This document shows positions 32,207 to 42,160 of a stretch of 50,621 nucleotides of DNA, one piece after another; position 1 is the stretch's first letter, and the number at the start of each line of letters is the position of its first letter. This stretch comes from Anaerolineales bacterium (GTDB lineage Bacteria; Chloroflexota; Anaerolineae; CG2-30-64-16), in the NCBI GenBank assembly GCA_017882045.1, contig JADGQF010000004.1, positions 1-50,621 on the forward strand, given 5' to 3'. The notes beneath the pieces are model-generated. The model had not been told where the DNA came from and did not search any database. It saw only the letters and a list, made by a program, of their open reading frames with translations. Position numbers and translations under genes: made by a program.

Positions 32207-32238
32207 GTGACAAATCTGCAAGAGGTGGAGAAGAGGTT

Positions 32239-33294
32239 TTGACACGCCGGCTCGGCTTGGGGACGGTCATTATACTGTTTCTGCTGGCGGTCTCCGCGTG
32301 CACGCCAGCCGCCGGCGAATCCGTCTTGACGCCTGGCTCCCCGCAGCCGTCGCCCTCCGTTTCACCCGTCCCAACCGGCACGCCTGCCCTGTCGCCCAGT
32401 CGTGCGCTGACTGTGACTCTGTCGCCGACCGCGTCGCCAACCGCGTTGCCGACCGCCACCGCTAGCCCAACCGTCCTACCGACGACCACACCTACGCTGC
32501 GGCCCACGGCCACGCCTGGCCCAACCGAGACCGCTACGATGCCGCCGCCCACAGTTGAGCCCAGCGCAACACCTACTCCGGGCCCAGCGCCGGACGGAAG
32601 CGCCCGTTCGGCCCGTGTGCCGATCCTCATGTATCACTACATCTCGGATCCCCCGGCCGGAGCCAACGCGGTGCGCCGGGATCTGTCTGTCTCGCCCGCT
32701 CTTTTCGAAAGTCACCTGCGCTATCTACGTGACCACGGCTATCACGTCATCACCCTGGACGACCTGCTGCGTTTCCTGACTTCCGGCCAGCCGTTGCCGG
32801 AAAGGCCGGTCATCCTCACCTTCGATGACGGCTATCTCGACAACTACATAAACGCTTTCCCTCTCCTCAAAAGATACAGCATGGTCGGCCACTTCTTCCT
32901 GATCACGGATTTTGTGGACGCGGGACAGGCTGACTACATGACCTGGCCGCAGATCGAGGAAATGAGCGCCGCCGGGCAGCGCTTCGGCTCGCACAGCCGT
33001 AACCACCCCGACTTGCGCGGCCAATCCGTGGATTACCTGGTCTGGCAAGCCCTCGGCGGGCTGGAAGACATTCAGAAGCACCTGGGTTACCATCCGCGCT
33101 GGATCGCTTACCCGTCCGGCTCGTATGACAAACGCACCATCCAGGTATTCAAATCCGCCAACTACTGGGGCGGACTGACCACGGTGCAGGGCGCGACCCA
33201 CACCGGCGATGGCATCTTCGAGCTCAGCCGGGTGCGCGTCAGAGGAAGTTATTCAATCGATGATCTGGCAAGGCTGCTGGCGTTAGACTGGTGA
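32239..33294 (+). CDS. Polysaccharide deacetylase lipoprotein (CE4 family)
   Basis: 351 residues, TTG start at 32239 behind a GGAGAAGAGG stretch. The signal peptide ends in VSAC, a lipobox, so Cys20-21 is probably lipidated. A long Pro/Thr/Ser-rich tether (about 22-125, many PTATP-like units) leads to the NodB domain: VPILMYHYIS, TFDDGYLDNY (motif 1 with the catalytic Asp and metal Asp), SHSRNHPDL (motif 2, two metal His), and AYPSGSYD (motif 3). All key residues are present. It should remove acetyl groups from a surface polysaccharide or peptidoglycan outside the membrane. Followed 10 bases later by a methyltransferase. Confidence 0.88.
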   Translation: MTRRLGLGTVIILFLLAVSACTPAAGESVLTPGSPQPSPSVSPVPTGTPALSPSRALTVTLSPTASPTALPTATASPTVLPTTTPTLRPTATPGPTETATMPPPTVEPSATPTPGPAPDGSARSARVPILMYHYISDPPAGANAVRRDLSVSPALFESHLRYLRDHGYHVITLDDLLRFLTSGQPLPERPVILTFDDGYLDNYINAFPLLKRYSMVGHFFLITDFVDAGQADYMTWPQIEEMSAAGQRFGSHSRNHPDLRGQSVDYLVWQALGGLEDIQKHLGYHPRWIAYPSGSYDKRTIQVFKSANYWGGLTTVQGATHTGDGIFELSRVRVRGSYSIDDLARLLALDW

Positions 33295-33304
33295 AGGAGA
33301 CTGC

Positions 33305-34093
33305 ATGAAGCCGACCACGATGTTGACCGTGCTCGATGAAGACCGGCATTGGTGGTTTGCCACCCGCACACGCGCGATCCTGGCTTATCTGGACCGGTAC
33401 GTGGGCCCAGGGATGGACCGGCGCGTGCTGGATATAGGCTGCGGCGCGGCGAACATGACCCATCACCTGCGCCATTACGGACAGGTAGTGGGGGTCGACA
33501 GCAATCCCAAGCCGTTGGTCGTTGCGCGTGAAAGGAGCCTGGAGTCCTACGAGGCTTTCGCCGATCACCTGCCCTTCGCGGACGGCGATTTCGACCTCGT
33601 CACTCTGCTCGACACGCTGGAACACGTGCCGGCCGAGGACCAGGTGCTGGCCGAGTGCCGGCGCGTGTTGCGTAGCCCGGACCCGGCCCAGGGGATACGG
33701 GGCGGCAAATTGCTGGTGACCTCGCCCGCCTTCATGTTCTTGTGGAGCCAAAACGACGACATCAACATGCACCAGCGCCGCTACACGGTGCCTGAGTTGC
33801 GCGACCGGCTGGCGCAGCACGGCTTCCGCACGCTACGCATCTCATACACTAACTTCTTCATCTTTCCCGGCGCGGCGGCTCTCATCCTGCTGCGGCGCGG
33901 CCGGGCGGAGCCTCAACTGGCATCGCCCCACCTTAACGACGATGCGTACCAGGTAGAGATGGAACCGGCTCCGCCGCTGGTGAACGGCGTGCTGACCGCC
34001 GCCGGGCGGGTGGAGGTCGCGCTTCTCAAGCGCTTCAGCCTGCCGTTCGGCACTTCGGTGATCGCGATTGCGGAGAAGATGGGCGAGAACTAG
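33305..34093 (+). CDS. Class I SAM-dependent methyltransferase
   Basis: 262 residues, AAGGAG six bases before the ATG. Motif I VLDIGCGAANM (about 41-51), the acidic end of strand 2 in VVGVDSN, and motif IV DFDLVTLLDTLEHVPAEDQV (in two parts, Methyltransf_11-like). HWWFATRTRAIL near the start is found in sugar/lipid methyltransferases of polysaccharide clusters. A C-terminal hydrophobic patch TNFFIFPGAAALILL may touch the membrane. It is probably co-transcribed with the deacetylase. The stop overlaps the convergent GT9 gene by four bases. Substrate unknown. Confidence 0.8.
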   Translation: MKPTTMLTVLDEDRHWWFATRTRAILAYLDRYVGPGMDRRVLDIGCGAANMTHHLRHYGQVVGVDSNPKPLVVARERSLESYEAFADHLPFADGDFDLVTLLDTLEHVPAEDQVLAECRRVLRSPDPAQGIRGGKLLVTSPAFMFLWSQNDDINMHQRRYTVPELRDRLAQHGFRTLRISYTNFFIFPGAAALILLRRGRAEPQLASPHLNDDAYQVEMEPAPPLVNGVLTAAGRVEVALLKRFSLPFGTSVIAIAEKMGEN

Positions 34094-35298
34094 CCGGGCA
34101 GCAGCCCAACCGCTGCATCAATGACCTCGCCAACTCCTATGGCTGCCATGCAGCGGTGCTCGGGCAGCACGTCCGCCGGCCAATCAAGCCGGTTACAGGG
34201 CACACACGTCCATCGGCTGGTCAGCACGACATGGCGCTGCGGGTCGCCCCAGGGACCGAAAGTGCAGGCCGACACCGGACCGAACAACTGGACCGTCGGC
34301 GCGCCGACGGCCACGGCCAGGTGTAACGGCCCGCAATCGGAACCGAGCACCAAATTGCAGCGCTGCTGAAGCGCGGCGAGCTGCCCGAGGCTCGTCTCGC
34401 CGGCCGTGTCCAGCGCCCCGCCGGTCAGCCCGGCCGCGACAGCCCCCGCTAACGCGCGCTCGCCGGCGCTGCCCGTAAGCAACACCTGGGCTCGCCGCCG
34501 TGACACCAGGGCCTCCGCCACCGCTGCCCAGGCCGGCGGTTCCCATTGTTTGACGAGCGCGCCTGCGCCGGGGTGGATCGCGACCAACGGCCGGGCCGGG
34601 TCGGCGCCGTGGGCTGCCAGCCAGGCGGCCGCCCAGGCGCGGTCCGAGTCAGCCACCACAAAGCGCAGCGGACCGGGCCGCCACTGCACCCCGGGCGCGA
34701 GCGCAGTCAACAGCCGGCTATTCTGTTCCACCTCGTGCCGGCCGGGTTCGTATGGCAGCGCTTGGGTCAAGAAGGGGCGCGTCTCGGGCCAGCCGTAGCC
34801 CAGGCGGCGTGCGATGCCCGCCGTGGCCGCCAGCCAGGCGCCCCACCAATGATCGCAGCGCAGCACGACGGCGGTGTCATAGTCGGCGCCGCGCAGGTCG
34901 CGGGCGGCTTCGAGCAGGTAACGGTAGGGCGCCAGACGGCCGGACTTAGGCCGGCGCTCGAAACCGGGGAACCGGCAAGTACGGATCTCATCCACGTCCG
35001 GGTTATCCCGCAGCACATCCGCGCTCCAGGGTCCGAGCAACACTGTGATGCGCGCTGCCGGCAGGGCCTCCCGTAGGGCATGTAAAGCCGGGGTGAGAAA
35101 CAGGACATCGCCCAGGTGGTCGGGACGGATCAACAGGATCGAGCGCGAGGTGGCTGCCCGCGGCGAGCGCGTGTAGAGCCGTCCGATCAGTCGCAGCCCC
35201 AGCAGCCGTACGCGCTGGGCCGGGGAGCGTCCCGGCCGGGTCGAGACTCGCAGCCCCGTTCCCCCGATAGGACCCCGGACGCGCACGTCAGGCGTCAC
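34090..35298 (-). CDS. GT9-family glycosyltransferase (heptosyltransferase-like)
   Basis: 402 residues from a GTG at 35298 that overlaps the TGA of the upstream GT4 gene as GTGA, with GGAAGGG eight bases ahead. A longer frame to 35337 is unlikely. ILLIRPDHLGDVLFLTPAL (about 54) is the N-terminal GT9 acceptor loop with DHLGD, and SDCGPLHLAVAVGAPTV with LFGP (about 335) is the C-terminal ADP-sugar site. TSRWTCVPCNR near the end carries a cysteine pair. In Gram-negatives GT9 adds heptose to LPS; here a different surface glycan is likely (inference). Residues 1-45 form a basic extension not seen in the family core. Confidence 0.85.
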   Translation of the reverse strand: MTPDVRVRGPIGGTGLRVSTRPGRSPAQRVRLLGLRLIGRLYTRSPRAATSRSILLIRPDHLGDVLFLTPALHALREALPAARITVLLGPWSADVLRDNPDVDEIRTCRFPGFERRPKSGRLAPYRYLLEAARDLRGADYDTAVVLRCDHWWGAWLAATAGIARRLGYGWPETRPFLTQALPYEPGRHEVEQNSRLLTALAPGVQWRPGPLRFVVADSDRAWAAAWLAAHGADPARPLVAIHPGAGALVKQWEPPAWAAVAEALVSRRRAQVLLTGSAGERALAGAVAAGLTGGALDTAGETSLGQLAALQQRCNLVLGSDCGPLHLAVAVGAPTVQLFGPVSACTFGPWGDPQRHVVLTSRWTCVPCNRLDWPADVLPEHRCMAAIGVGEVIDAAVGLLPG

Positions 35299-36566
35299 GA
35301 GTACAGCCCTTCCAATAACGGCACGATCGCGTCCCACCCGTATTGTCTTTCGACCTCAGCCCGTGCTGCCCGGCCCAGGGCCGCAGCCTGCGCTCGCTGC
35401 AGCAACAACTCGACGACCGTCGCGGCGAAGGCTTCGGCGCTATCGGCCAGGCGGACCTGCCGGCCGTCCTCAAACGGGAATCCATCGCAGCCCAGGCGGG
35501 TCGAGACAACAGCCTGGCCCATGGCCATCGCTTCCAGTACTTTCAGCCGGGTGCCGCCGCCGATGCGCAACGGAACCACGTACACGGCCGCGCCGGCGAT
35601 ATAGGGCCGGACGTCCGGCACGCGGCCGGTGATGGTGATGGCCGGGCGACCGTCCAATGCCTCCAGGCGCGCGTGCGGCTGCTGGCCTACCACGTAAAAA
35701 CGGGCGCCGGGCACCTGGGCAAGCACCAGGGGCAGGACCGCCTCGGCGAACCACAGCACCGCGTCAACGTTCGGCCGGTAATCCATTTTCCCGGTGAAGA
35801 CCAGCGCGTGCGGCGACAGCCCTGGCGCCGGAGGTAGAACGCCCGGCCGGTAGAAATCCAAATCAACGCCGTTCGGCACTACCTTCACATCGAGACCGGG
35901 CGAAAGCCGGCGCAGCGCCTCACGGTCCGCTTCAGAGACCGCAACCACCCGGCCGGCAAACTGGCAGATGCGCCGCTCATAGGCCGTCAGCTTCCGCCAT
36001 TGCACCAGCGAGTAGGCCGCGGCGAGCCAGCGTCGCGGCCGGCGGGCATCGGTCAGGAAGGTGCGCCGCTGCAACAGATACTCGGCATTATGGTCGTCGA
36101 AGATCAGGCGTGAGCGCCCGGTCAACCCCAGCACATACGGCGCCATCTCAATCCCCTCGACCTGGATCACCTCGTACTCATTCTCGTGGATCAGGCGCGC
36201 CAGGTTTCCGGCCATGACCGGAGAAGCCAGGCGCAGCGCCATATCCGGAAGCGGGTTGAAGAGCGTATCCCAGGCGCGCCGGGAGAGCTTGCGCGACGGC
36301 TGGGGCTCAGCCACGATGCTGCGGCACAGCGACTGAAGAGGGGTGATGGGCGCCTGGAACGCGCTAGGCGCTGGGGACCGGCCGCCTTCGTCGCCTGCGC
36401 CCCGCCCGCCAACCTCGACTGGCGCCGTCTGCCCGGGTGACAGGAACGTCAACAGATCCAGCTCATGGCGCCGGGCCAGGCCGGCAATCAGGTTGAAATT
36501 GCGAATGGTGGTGCCTTGATGCGGCGGATAGGGCAATTGAGGAGTCAAAATCAGGATACGCGCCAT
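35295..36566 (-). CDS. GT4-family glycosyltransferase
   Basis: 423 residues from the ATG at 36566, with AAGGAA five bases ahead; the frame further upstream runs into the next gene. ILILTPQLPYPPHQGTTIRN is the typical start of this subfamily (glycine loop region HQG). The C-terminal domain shows FTGKMDYRPNVDAVLWFAE (about 253), RVPDVRPYIAGAAVYVVPL and RIGGGTRLKVLEAMAMGQ, in which the E-x7-E pair is reduced to Gly-Gly-Gly-Thr-Arg-Leu...Glu, as in TuaH-like enzymes. It is the middle gene of a three-gene transferase run (GT4, GT4, GT9). Confidence 0.85.
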   Translation of the reverse strand: MARILILTPQLPYPPHQGTTIRNFNLIAGLARRHELDLLTFLSPGQTAPVEVGGRGAGDEGGRSPAPSAFQAPITPLQSLCRSIVAEPQPSRKLSRRAWDTLFNPLPDMALRLASPVMAGNLARLIHENEYEVIQVEGIEMAPYVLGLTGRSRLIFDDHNAEYLLQRRTFLTDARRPRRWLAAAYSLVQWRKLTAYERRICQFAGRVVAVSEADREALRRLSPGLDVKVVPNGVDLDFYRPGVLPPAPGLSPHALVFTGKMDYRPNVDAVLWFAEAVLPLVLAQVPGARFYVVGQQPHARLEALDGRPAITITGRVPDVRPYIAGAAVYVVPLRIGGGTRLKVLEAMAMGQAVVSTRLGCDGFPFEDGRQVRLADSAEAFAATVVELLLQRAQAAALGRAARAEVERQYGWDAIVPLLEGLYS

Positions 36567-36594
36567 TGGGTTCCTTGGGTGAAGAATAGCGGGC

Positions 36595-37704
36595 TCAGGA
36601 TCCGGCCACCTTTCGGTAGACCTCCATGGTCTGCTCGGCTGCCCGCTGCCAGGAAAACGCCTCAGCACGCTGCAACCCCTTGCTGCGCATTTCTGCGCGC
36701 AACGCAAGGTCGCTCAACACGCGCCACATGGCCACGGTGATCTCGTCATCATGATTGGGGTCGACCAACAGACCGGCGTCTCCTACCACTTCGGGCAGAC
36801 TCGAAACGTTGGAGGCGATCACCGGCGTGCCGCAAGCCATCGCTTCGAGGGGCGTGAGACCAAACCCCTCATAAAAAGCCGGATGGACCAGGCACTGGGC
36901 GGCATTGTAAAGCTGCAACAGGTCATAGGTGCTGACGTGGCCAAGGAAATAGCAGCAGCTCTCGAGCTGCAATTCGTGGAGCAGCCCGAACACTTCTTCA
37001 GACAGCCAGCCTAGCGACCCAACCAGCACCAGGCCAGGAGTCAGCTTGTAGTCATCGCGCAGGCGACGGTAAGCGCGCAACAACCCGGTGACGTTCTTGC
37101 GCGGCTCAATCGTGCTCACAAACAAGATGAAGTCGTTGGGTATCTCGAACAGGGCCTGGACGTGGTGCAAGGCGCTGGCGCGGTCGACCGGATGGAATAA
37201 CGGGTCAGCCGCTTCGTAAATCACCGAGACCTTGTCGTCAGCAGTGCCCAACATGCGCACCATATCGCGCTTGGTGCTTTCGGATACCGCGATAATATGG
37301 TGAACGTGGCGGACTGCCCGGTCGATCTGCCCATAGTAGCGCGCGCTCTCGCGCGTCAAGAAGTGGGGGTAGATAAGAAAAGCCAGGTCGTGAATCGTGA
37401 TCACCGAGCAACCGTCGCTGCGTAACGGCGGGATAAAATCGGGGCTATGGAACACGTCCACGCCCAGCCGCGACACCGACCAGGGCAAAAGTGCCTGCTC
37501 CAACGCATGATGGCTCGGGACGGGCGTATGGGACACTGCGACGTTGCTGGCATCGACCAGGGGCTGCCGATTGCGCCAGTCCTGCAATAGCGTGAATTGG
37601 TCCGTCGGAAACGCGGTTGCCAACGCTTGAGCAAGGCGAAGGGTATATTCGCCGATCCCGGCTCGCGTATAGTAGACGAGGCGCGCGTCAATGCCGATAT
37701 GCAT
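36595..37704 (-). CDS. GT4-family glycosyltransferase (mannosyltransferase-like)
   Basis: 369 residues. [19 protein letters not shown] is the classic opening of GT4 mannosyl/rhamnosyl transferases (Gly-Ile-Gly-Glu-Tyr loop). Later [36 protein letters not shown] (about 195) and [19 protein letters not shown] (about 278) with both Glu of E-x7-E. It is intact by all family marks. First gene of the GT4-GT4-GT9 run; a GC hairpin separates it from the phosphomutase gene upstream. The ribosome site (GGAG) is 13-14 bases from the ATG and weak. Confidence 0.88.
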   Translation of the reverse strand: MHIGIDARLVYYTRAGIGEYTLRLAQALATAFPTDQFTLLQDWRNRQPLVDASNVAVSHTPVPSHHALEQALLPWSVSRLGVDVFHSPDFIPPLRSDGCSVITIHDLAFLIYPHFLTRESARYYGQIDRAVRHVHHIIAVSESTKRDMVRMLGTADDKVSVIYEAADPLFHPVDRASALHHVQALFEIPNDFILFVSTIEPRKNVTGLLRAYRRLRDDYKLTPGLVLVGSLGWLSEEVFGLLHELQLESCCYFLGHVSTYDLLQLYNAAQCLVHPAFYEGFGLTPLEAMACGTPVIASNVSSLPEVVGDAGLLVDPNHDDEITVAMWRVLSDLALRAEMRSKGLQRAEAFSWQRAAEQTMEVYRKVAGS

Positions 37705-37744
37705 GTGGCCGGCTTTGCTCCAACGGGTACATTAAAGACACGCC

Positions 37745-37765
37745 CCCCGCACGGGCGCTGCGGGG
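37745..37765. repeat. GC hairpin between the phosphohexomutase and GT4 genes
   Basis: CCCCGCA and TGCGGGG pair across a 7-base loop in the 155-base gap, about 95 bases after the mutase stop on the minus strand. No T-run follows. Nothing else is clear in this gap. Confidence 0.45.
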
Positions 37766-37859
37766 CGCCAGGGGAGGGCATCGGTGGCCTTGCTTAGGTT
37801 TTAGTCATCATAACACTGGGCTGTCAAGGGCGTCAAATGCCACGCAGCCCCGCAGAGCA

Positions 37860-39314
37860 TCAGACCCCCGCGGCGTCAGCGAGCGCGCGCCCCTCGGCCA
37901 GAAGCATCTGCACGGTCTCCGGACTGTGCGCCTCGGCGTAAACGCGCAGCACCGGCTCGGTACCCGAAGGACGGATCAGCAGCCAGCTATTGTCCGCGAG
38001 CAGATATTTGACGCCGTCCAGCGTGTTGACGTAGGCCAGCGGGATGCCTGCCAGGCTGGCGGGTGCACGCGCGGCCAGGCGTTCGACCAGCGTGGCCTTT
38101 TCGAACGGCCGGGTGTGGAAGTCATTACGGGCATAGTCGAAGCGACCGAACTCAGCCCACAATTCGTCCATCAACTCTTCGGGCGATTTCCTATAGCACG
38201 CCACTACCTCGGTCAGCAACAGGCCCATCAGGACGCCATCCCCTTCCGGGATGTGCCCCTTAATGCTGATGCCGCCGGATTCCTCGCCGCCGATCAGAAC
38301 GTTGTCGGACAGCATGAGGTCGCTGATGTGATTGAAGCCCACCGGGGTCTCATAGATGGGTAAGCCGTACTTGCTCGCCAGCCGATTAAGTAGCTGGGTC
38401 GTGGATACCGTCTTGACCACCGATCCGGTCAGGCCGCGCCGTTCTACCAGGTAGCGCAGACAGAGGGCCATGATGCAGTGTGGGTCGATAAAGCGCCCGC
38501 TGGGTCCCACCGCGCCGATGCGGTCAGCGTCGCCGTCGGTCGCCAGGCCGAGATCGGCCTTGCCCTGGACCACGCTCTCGATCAAGGGACGGAGGTGTTT
38601 CTCGATGGGCTCCGGATGGATGCCATTGAAGCCGGGGTTCATCTCACCCCGAATCTCGCTGACGTCAACACCCGCCCCGGCCAGCAGATCGTGCAGATAG
38701 CCGCGGCCCGTGCCGTACATGGCATCTACCACCACCCGCAGGCCGGCCCGGCCGATGGCGGCGAAATCGATAAGGTGGCGTAAGTGCTCGCCATAAGCCG
38801 GAAATGGGTCAAAGCGGGAGACCAGACCCTGGGCTAGCGCGTCGTCATAATCGAGGCACTGCGGCTCGCGGCCGGCGGCCAGGTTCGCGGCCAGCCGCTG
38901 CTCGACACGTTTGGTATCAGCCGGGCTGGCGCTGCCGCCATAGGCCGCCTTTAGCTTGATCCCGTTATAGCGCGGCGGATTGTGGCTGGCGGTGATCATG
39001 ACGCCGCCGACGGCGCCAAGTTGCGGAATGGCATAAGAGATGACAGGGGTGGGCGCATCGGCCTTCGCCAGGCTCACTCGCAGCCCATTGCCCGCCAGCA
39101 CTTCGCTCATCGCTATCGCATACCGGTCAGATAAGAAGCGGGTATCGAAGCCCACCACGGCACAAGGCGGCGGCGCCTTGCCGGGATCGGGCGCTCCCGG
39201 ACAGGACTCGATCAATACCTCAGCAATCGCCTGGGCGACATGCCGCACGTTGGCGAAGGTGAATTCATCGCTGATCACCGCGCGCCAGCCATCCGTTCCA
39301 AACTTGATCGCCAT
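37860..39314 (-). CDS. Phosphomannomutase/phosphoglucomutase
   Basis: 484 residues from the ATG at 39314 (AAGGTGAG ahead). All catalytic elements are intact: GGVMITASHNPPRYNG with phospho-Ser110, the metal loop ATDGDADRIG with Asp260, 262 and 264, the sugar loop GGEESGG (about 343-349), and the phosphate-binding RPSGTEP near residue 460. It interconverts hexose 6- and 1-phosphates, supplying the nucleotide-sugar pyrophosphorylase that precedes it in the operon by 10 bases. Whether mannose or glucose is preferred cannot be read from the sequence. Confidence 0.92.
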   Translation of the reverse strand: MAIKFGTDGWRAVISDEFTFANVRHVAQAIAEVLIESCPGAPDPGKAPPPCAVVGFDTRFLSDRYAIAMSEVLAGNGLRVSLAKADAPTPVISYAIPQLGAVGGVMITASHNPPRYNGIKLKAAYGGSASPADTKRVEQRLAANLAAGREPQCLDYDDALAQGLVSRFDPFPAYGEHLRHLIDFAAIGRAGLRVVVDAMYGTGRGYLHDLLAGAGVDVSEIRGEMNPGFNGIHPEPIEKHLRPLIESVVQGKADLGLATDGDADRIGAVGPSGRFIDPHCIMALCLRYLVERRGLTGSVVKTVSTTQLLNRLASKYGLPIYETPVGFNHISDLMLSDNVLIGGEESGGISIKGHIPEGDGVLMGLLLTEVVACYRKSPEELMDELWAEFGRFDYARNDFHTRPFEKATLVERLAARAPASLAGIPLAYVNTLDGVKYLLADNSWLLIRPSGTEPVLRVYAEAHSPETVQMLLAEGRALADAAGV

Positions 39315-39324
39315 AAACTCACCT

Positions 39325-41877
39325 TTATTGGAAGAGTGCGACTGAGTCACCGTTAGGTGTCGATGAGCAGAGCGTCTGTACCAGGCTGCTCACGAGCCGC
39401 TTGTATTTAGCCACGATTTCGTCGGCCGCGGGCCCCGACCTGGCCTCGGCCACCACGTGGAAAATCGGCCTGTCCGCATCCGGCCGGATAAGCACCCATT
39501 CGTCTTCGTCCAGGTGCACCTTGATCCCGTCCAGCGTCTCGGTATGATAGCGGGCAAATTGTTCCAGCAAGCAGCGCATCACGCGGCCCTTGGTATCCCA
39601 GGTCGCTTCGGCCTGGTCGGCAGCCATGAAGAAGGGCGGCAGCTCCGCAATCACCTCTGACAACCGAGAATGCTGCAAGGCCAGCAACTCCAGCAGTTTG
39701 CCCAAGGCAAACAGCCCGTCCACCGCGGGGTGAAGAGCGGGGAAGATAAAGTTGCCGTTCCCGTCGCCGGCCAGGCTTACACCATCGCTGGCCGCAGCTT
39801 CCATCATCGCCTGCGGATCCACCGAACACCGGCGTACAACCCCCCCGTAGCGCTCCGCCAGGCGCTCGAACACGTTGGACTGATCGGCTGTGACGACGAT
39901 AGTCGCCCCGGGATAGGAGCGGAGGACCAAGGCCGTCATCGCCGCAGCCATCACCTGGTCGGGGACCGACGTTCCGGTGTCGTCGGCCGCAAATATCTTT
40001 TCGCCGCCAATGTCCAGGCGTACCCCCAGGCTTGTGTCACCCAATGCTCCGGTGATCGTCGCGAGTTGAGCCCGCTCGGCATTGAACTCCTCTTGCAGCA
40101 ACGATATCTTGTTGGGATCAACGCGCGCGTTGAGAGGCACCGCGTCAACGTTGAGACGCTCCAGGATATCAGGCAGGATGTCAGCGGTTGGCGCATGGGC
40201 GTAGTCGACCACGATCTTGAACTTAGCGGCGCGCACGGCCTGCACGTCAATTGCGGCCAGGTAGCCGTGCACATAGACGTCGGCCACGTCCGGCGCATAG
40301 TCGATGTTGCCAATGTCATCCATGAAAACCCGGCGAAAGTCCTCGCGGAAGAAGGCCTGCTCCACTGCCCGCTCTTGTTCGCGGGTCAGATTCAATCCGC
40401 GGCTATCGATGAAACGGATATCAACCACACGTTGGTCGAACGGTGAAAGCCGCACGTGTACGCCGCCCGAGGCGTCAACCGTACGCGTGTAATAGCGCGC
40501 GACAGGGATCGGAACTGTCCTCAGGTCCAACACATCGTTCCCGGCCGATGGCAGACCTGAGACAAGCGCCCGCTTGAGCATGCGTGGGCTGCGGTGCGGG
40601 TCGCGGTTGATCGTCACCTTGCTGCCCTTGGGGAGCACTGAACCGAAGGCTGCGCCCAGCCGGGCGACAAAGTCCGGTGTCAGGTCCACGTTGACCACTC
40701 CGGTCACGCCGTAGCGGCCAAACAATACTCGCCGGCCATGCGATCCCCAGATAATACTGTGGCTGACCGTCGCCTGGGCGTCGACCTCTTTGTTGGGCCA
40801 GATCTTGACACCCGGCTGGATCACAGCGCCCTCGCCTATCACCGTCCGGTCGCCGACTACCGCGCCCTCGAAGATGACTGCGCGCGCCTTGACGCTGCAC
40901 TGCCGGCCGATCACCGCGCCATGCAACTCGGCCCCTTCGCCCAAGTAGCAGTTACGCATGATGATGCTCCGATCCACGCGCACCCGGTTGTCGAGGACCG
41001 TGTAGTCGCGTATCACCGCCGGCCCATGGATAACCACCCCACCTTTGATCTTGACTTCCTGCCCCAGGTAGATAGGGCCAAACAACTGCGCATCCGGCGC
41101 AATCTCGACCGGTCCCCCCGTCCAGATCCCGCCACCGATGTGCTGGCCCAACTCGCCGAGGTGCACCACTCCATTAAGCAGGTCGGCATTCGCCCGCTGG
41201 TACTCTATCAGCGTGCCGGTATCGCACCAGTAGCCTTCCGTCAGCGCGCCATAGAGCGCCTCGCCCTGGGCGAGCATGGCCGGAAAAACGTCGTGGCTCC
41301 AATCCAGGTTGTTCCCGGCCGGGATGCGGTTCAGCACTTCAGGTTCCACGATGTAGATCCCGGTATTGACTGCATCCGAAGTGACCTCGCCCCAGCCCGG
41401 TTTCTCCATGAATTGGGTGATGCGCCCATCCTGGCCCACGTTGATTACGCCAAACTCGAGAGGGTTAGACACTTGGAACAGTGCGATCGTCACCAGGGCC
41501 TGCCGTTCGCGATGGTGCTGGACAATCGACATCAAGTCGAGATTGGTAAACGAGTCGCCGCTGATGACCAGGAACGGTTCATCGTCAGGCAGCAAGGACT
41601 CCGCGTTCTTGACGCTACCGGCGGTGCCCAATGGCGTATCTTCGATGACGTATTCGATGTTCATGCCCAGGTTCTTGCCATCGCCGAAGTAGTCCTGGAT
41701 CAAAGTGGGCATGTATTGGAGCGTCACGACAACATCGACGATACCATGATGCTTGAGCAGCCAGAAAATATGTCCGAGCAACGGGCGATTCGCGACCGGC
41801 AGCATAGGCTTGGGCCGGGTCAAAGTCAGCGGACGTAGGCGAGAACCCTCTCCGCCAGCGATCACGACCGCTTTCAT
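39325..41877 (-). CDS. Nucleotidyltransferase (mannose-1-phosphate guanylyltransferase-like) fused to hexapeptide and degenerate phosphomutase domains
   Basis: 850 residues from the ATG at 41877 (AAGGAG ahead). Residues 1-235 are an NTP-transferase domain: [37 protein letters not shown] and EKPGWGEV. Residues about 245-365 are left-handed beta-helix repeats. Residues about 375-850 have the phosphohexomutase fold, but the TASHNP serine loop reads [14 protein letters not shown], and the DGDxDR metal loop reads [13 protein letters not shown]. The phosphate-binding end has [17 protein letters not shown] without SGT. That part cannot be a normal mutase. Similar fusions are known in actinobacteria and cyanobacteria, and a regulatory role is possible. 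The real mutase is the next gene. Confidence 0.85.
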   Translation of the reverse strand: MKAVVIAGGEGSRLRPLTLTRPKPMLPVANRPLLGHIFWLLKHHGIVDVVVTLQYMPTLIQDYFGDGKNLGMNIEYVIEDTPLGTAGSVKNAESLLPDDEPFLVISGDSFTNLDLMSIVQHHRERQALVTIALFQVSNPLEFGVINVGQDGRITQFMEKPGWGEVTSDAVNTGIYIVEPEVLNRIPAGNNLDWSHDVFPAMLAQGEALYGALTEGYWCDTGTLIEYQRANADLLNGVVHLGELGQHIGGGIWTGGPVEIAPDAQLFGPIYLGQEVKIKGGVVIHGPAVIRDYTVLDNRVRVDRSIIMRNCYLGEGAELHGAVIGRQCSVKARAVIFEGAVVGDRTVIGEGAVIQPGVKIWPNKEVDAQATVSHSIIWGSHGRRVLFGRYGVTGVVNVDLTPDFVARLGAAFGSVLPKGSKVTINRDPHRSPRMLKRALVSGLPSAGNDVLDLRTVPIPVARYYTRTVDASGGVHVRLSPFDQRVVDIRFIDSRGLNLTREQERAVEQAFFREDFRRVFMDDIGNIDYAPDVADVYVHGYLAAIDVQAVRAAKFKIVVDYAHAPTADILPDILERLNVDAVPLNARVDPNKISLLQEEFNAERAQLATITGALGDTSLGVRLDIGGEKIFAADDTGTSVPDQVMAAAMTALVLRSYPGATIVVTADQSNVFERLAERYGGVVRRCSVDPQAMMEAAASDGVSLAGDGNGNFIFPALHPAVDGLFALGKLLELLALQHSRLSEVIAELPPFFMAADQAEATWDTKGRVMRCLLEQFARYHTETLDGIKVHLDEDEWVLIRPDADRPIFHVVAEARSGPAADEIVAKYKRLVSSLVQTLCSSTPNGDSVALFQ

Positions 41878-42001
41878 GCAAACTCCTTCGGTTTTCGTGG
41901 TTCGGGATTGCGCTACGCTACGCAATACGAGAACGGAGAGCGTCATCTGGCCAGGCAGAGAAGAATCATAGGGAGAACGATATGACGCTCGAACGACCGC
42001 G

Positions 42002-42023
42002 ACGGACGGCAGCGGCCGTCCGT
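42002..42023. promoter_or_regulatory. Inverted repeat in the divergent gap upstream of mutS2
   Basis: ACGGACGGC and GCCGTCCGT form a perfect 9-bp stem over AGCG. The 283-base gap also has TATGAT (minus strand, about 41970) that may be the -10 of the pyrophosphorylase operon, with a poor -35. Confidence 0.4.
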
Positions 42024-42143
42024 AAGTCAGATAATACCACAGATAACTAGCGCGCGACAAGTTATTATGATTACCGGGCGAAGCACCCGTTCGGCGGCAA
42101 ACGACGGCAACGAAAGGCGGATTTCATGCCTTCATGTCCCCTA

Positions 42144-42152
42144 TGATATACT
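42144..42152 (+). promoter_or_regulatory. Extended -10 promoter of mutS2, predicted leaderless
   Basis: TGATATACT (TGN plus TATACT at 42147-42152) ends eight bases before the ATG at 42161. No convincing -35 and no Shine-Dalgarno are present; the bases between are T-rich. Confidence 0.5.
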
Positions 42153-42160
42153 TTTTTGTT

